Positions 5,646-5,819 of a DNA stretch of 5,819 nucleotides are shown in pieces (positions within the stretch are counted from its first letter, which is position 1; each line of letters begins with the position of its first letter). Below the pieces are notes generated by a model. The model ran no database searches and was not told the DNA's origin. It worked only from the letters and a program-made list of their open reading frames with translations. Position numbers and translations under genes: made by a program. The stretch comes from an uncultured Hyphomicrobiales bacterium (GTDB lineage: Bacteria; Pseudomonadota; Alphaproteobacteria; Rhizobiales; Beijerinckiaceae). The stretch is taken from contig CAIVAX010000282.1 in NCBI GenBank assembly GCA_903903935.1, positions 1-5,819 of the forward strand, written 5' to 3'.

Positions 5646-5819
5646 CGAAGGCTCCTCACATGTCTGGCTCTCAAACCAGATCTTTCGAAATTCCTGAGCC
5701 GACCCACATCTCATCTTGCGGTCGCCTCTATGGGACATAGCGGCTGGCTGCTTGGAAAGCAACGCGGGCCAGGGAGTGAGGAGGACTGATAAATTCTCCT
5801 TTGCCAAGGCCCAGAAGCC
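5646..5819 (-). promoter_or_regulatory. Upstream region of the cupin operon, promoter expected
   Basis: This 174-base stretch to the window edge holds no supported gene and must contain the promoter if the operon starts here. The best vegetative candidate I see on the minus strand is TTGCTT (5762-5757), a 17-base spacer, then TATGTC (5739-5734); each box matches only about half of the consensus, so it is weak. The -10 candidate overlaps the inverted repeat at 5728-5740. The ribosome binding site GAGGAG lies at about 5654-5659. Confidence 0.3.
5728..5740. repeat. Operator-like inverted repeat upstream of the cupin operon
   Basis: CTATGGGACATAG consists of perfect five-base arms (CTATG/CATAG) around three bases. 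It lies 83 bases before the cupin start codon and overlaps the candidate -10 element, a place where a repressor would act. The arms are short, and no regulator gene lies in the window, so this is only a candidate operator. Confidence 0.28.

Noticed and set aside
5757..5774. Sigma-54-like promoter (TGGCCCGCGTTGCTTT on the minus strand) upstream of the cupin operon
   Set aside because: The GG and GC elements are separated by 8 bases instead of the fixed 10 needed for sigma-54, so the resemblance is not functional by the known rule.
4962..5789. Long open frame on the plus strand opposite both cupin genes
   Set aside because: It is antisense to two well-supported genes, its translation resembles no known family, and it follows from the codon bias of the real genes.
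5646..5807. N-terminal extension of the upstream cupin to a TTG at 5807
   Set aside because: The ATG at 5645 has a strong GAGGAG site at ideal spacing; the upstream translation has no domain-like character and would start from a weak codon with no clear ribosome binding site.

Overview
The window reads as a chromosomal segment of an alphaproteobacterium, probably of the Hyphomicrobiales (Rhizobiales) type. This is inferred from the style of the class II DAHP synthase, the DgkA and the cupin and EutA-like proteins, not from any marker gene. I see six protein-coding genes: three on the plus strand in the left half and three on the minus strand in the right half. There is no RNA gene, insertion sequence, CRISPR array, integrase or attachment site.

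Left half (plus strand). A class II DAHP synthase (first step of the shikimate pathway) is followed after 36 bases by a small membrane diacylglycerol kinase, DgkA, with a TTG start. After a gap of about 90 bases comes a LigB-type extradiol dioxygenase of the YgiD/4,5-DOPA dioxygenase family. These look like ordinary housekeeping or accessory genes without a common pathway.

Right half (minus strand, transcribed right to left). Two related cupin proteins are encoded in tandem, with a single base between the stop of the first and the start of the second, so they almost certainly form one translationally coupled operon. A strong intrinsic terminator follows, and then a EutA-type reactivating factor for an adenosylcobalamin-dependent ammonia-lyase. 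This EutA keeps all the expected ATPase motifs but carries an N-terminal tail of about 50 residues, very rich in histidine and acidic residues. The eutA gene meets the extradiol dioxygenase gene tail to tail, and their 3' ends overlap by 16 bases.

The most interesting part is the cupin-cupin-EutA block. EutA normally sits with eutB and eutC, the ammonia-lyase subunits, or in a large eut operon. Here none of these is visible, and the neighbours are two metal-type cupins that are not obviously EutQ. Either the lyase genes lie just outside the window or elsewhere, or this EutA-like ATPase serves another B12 enzyme. The metal-binding-like tail, the tandem cupins with diverging metal motifs, and the terminator between the cupins and eutA are each worth checking. 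The functional link between the cupins and EutA is inference from position only.
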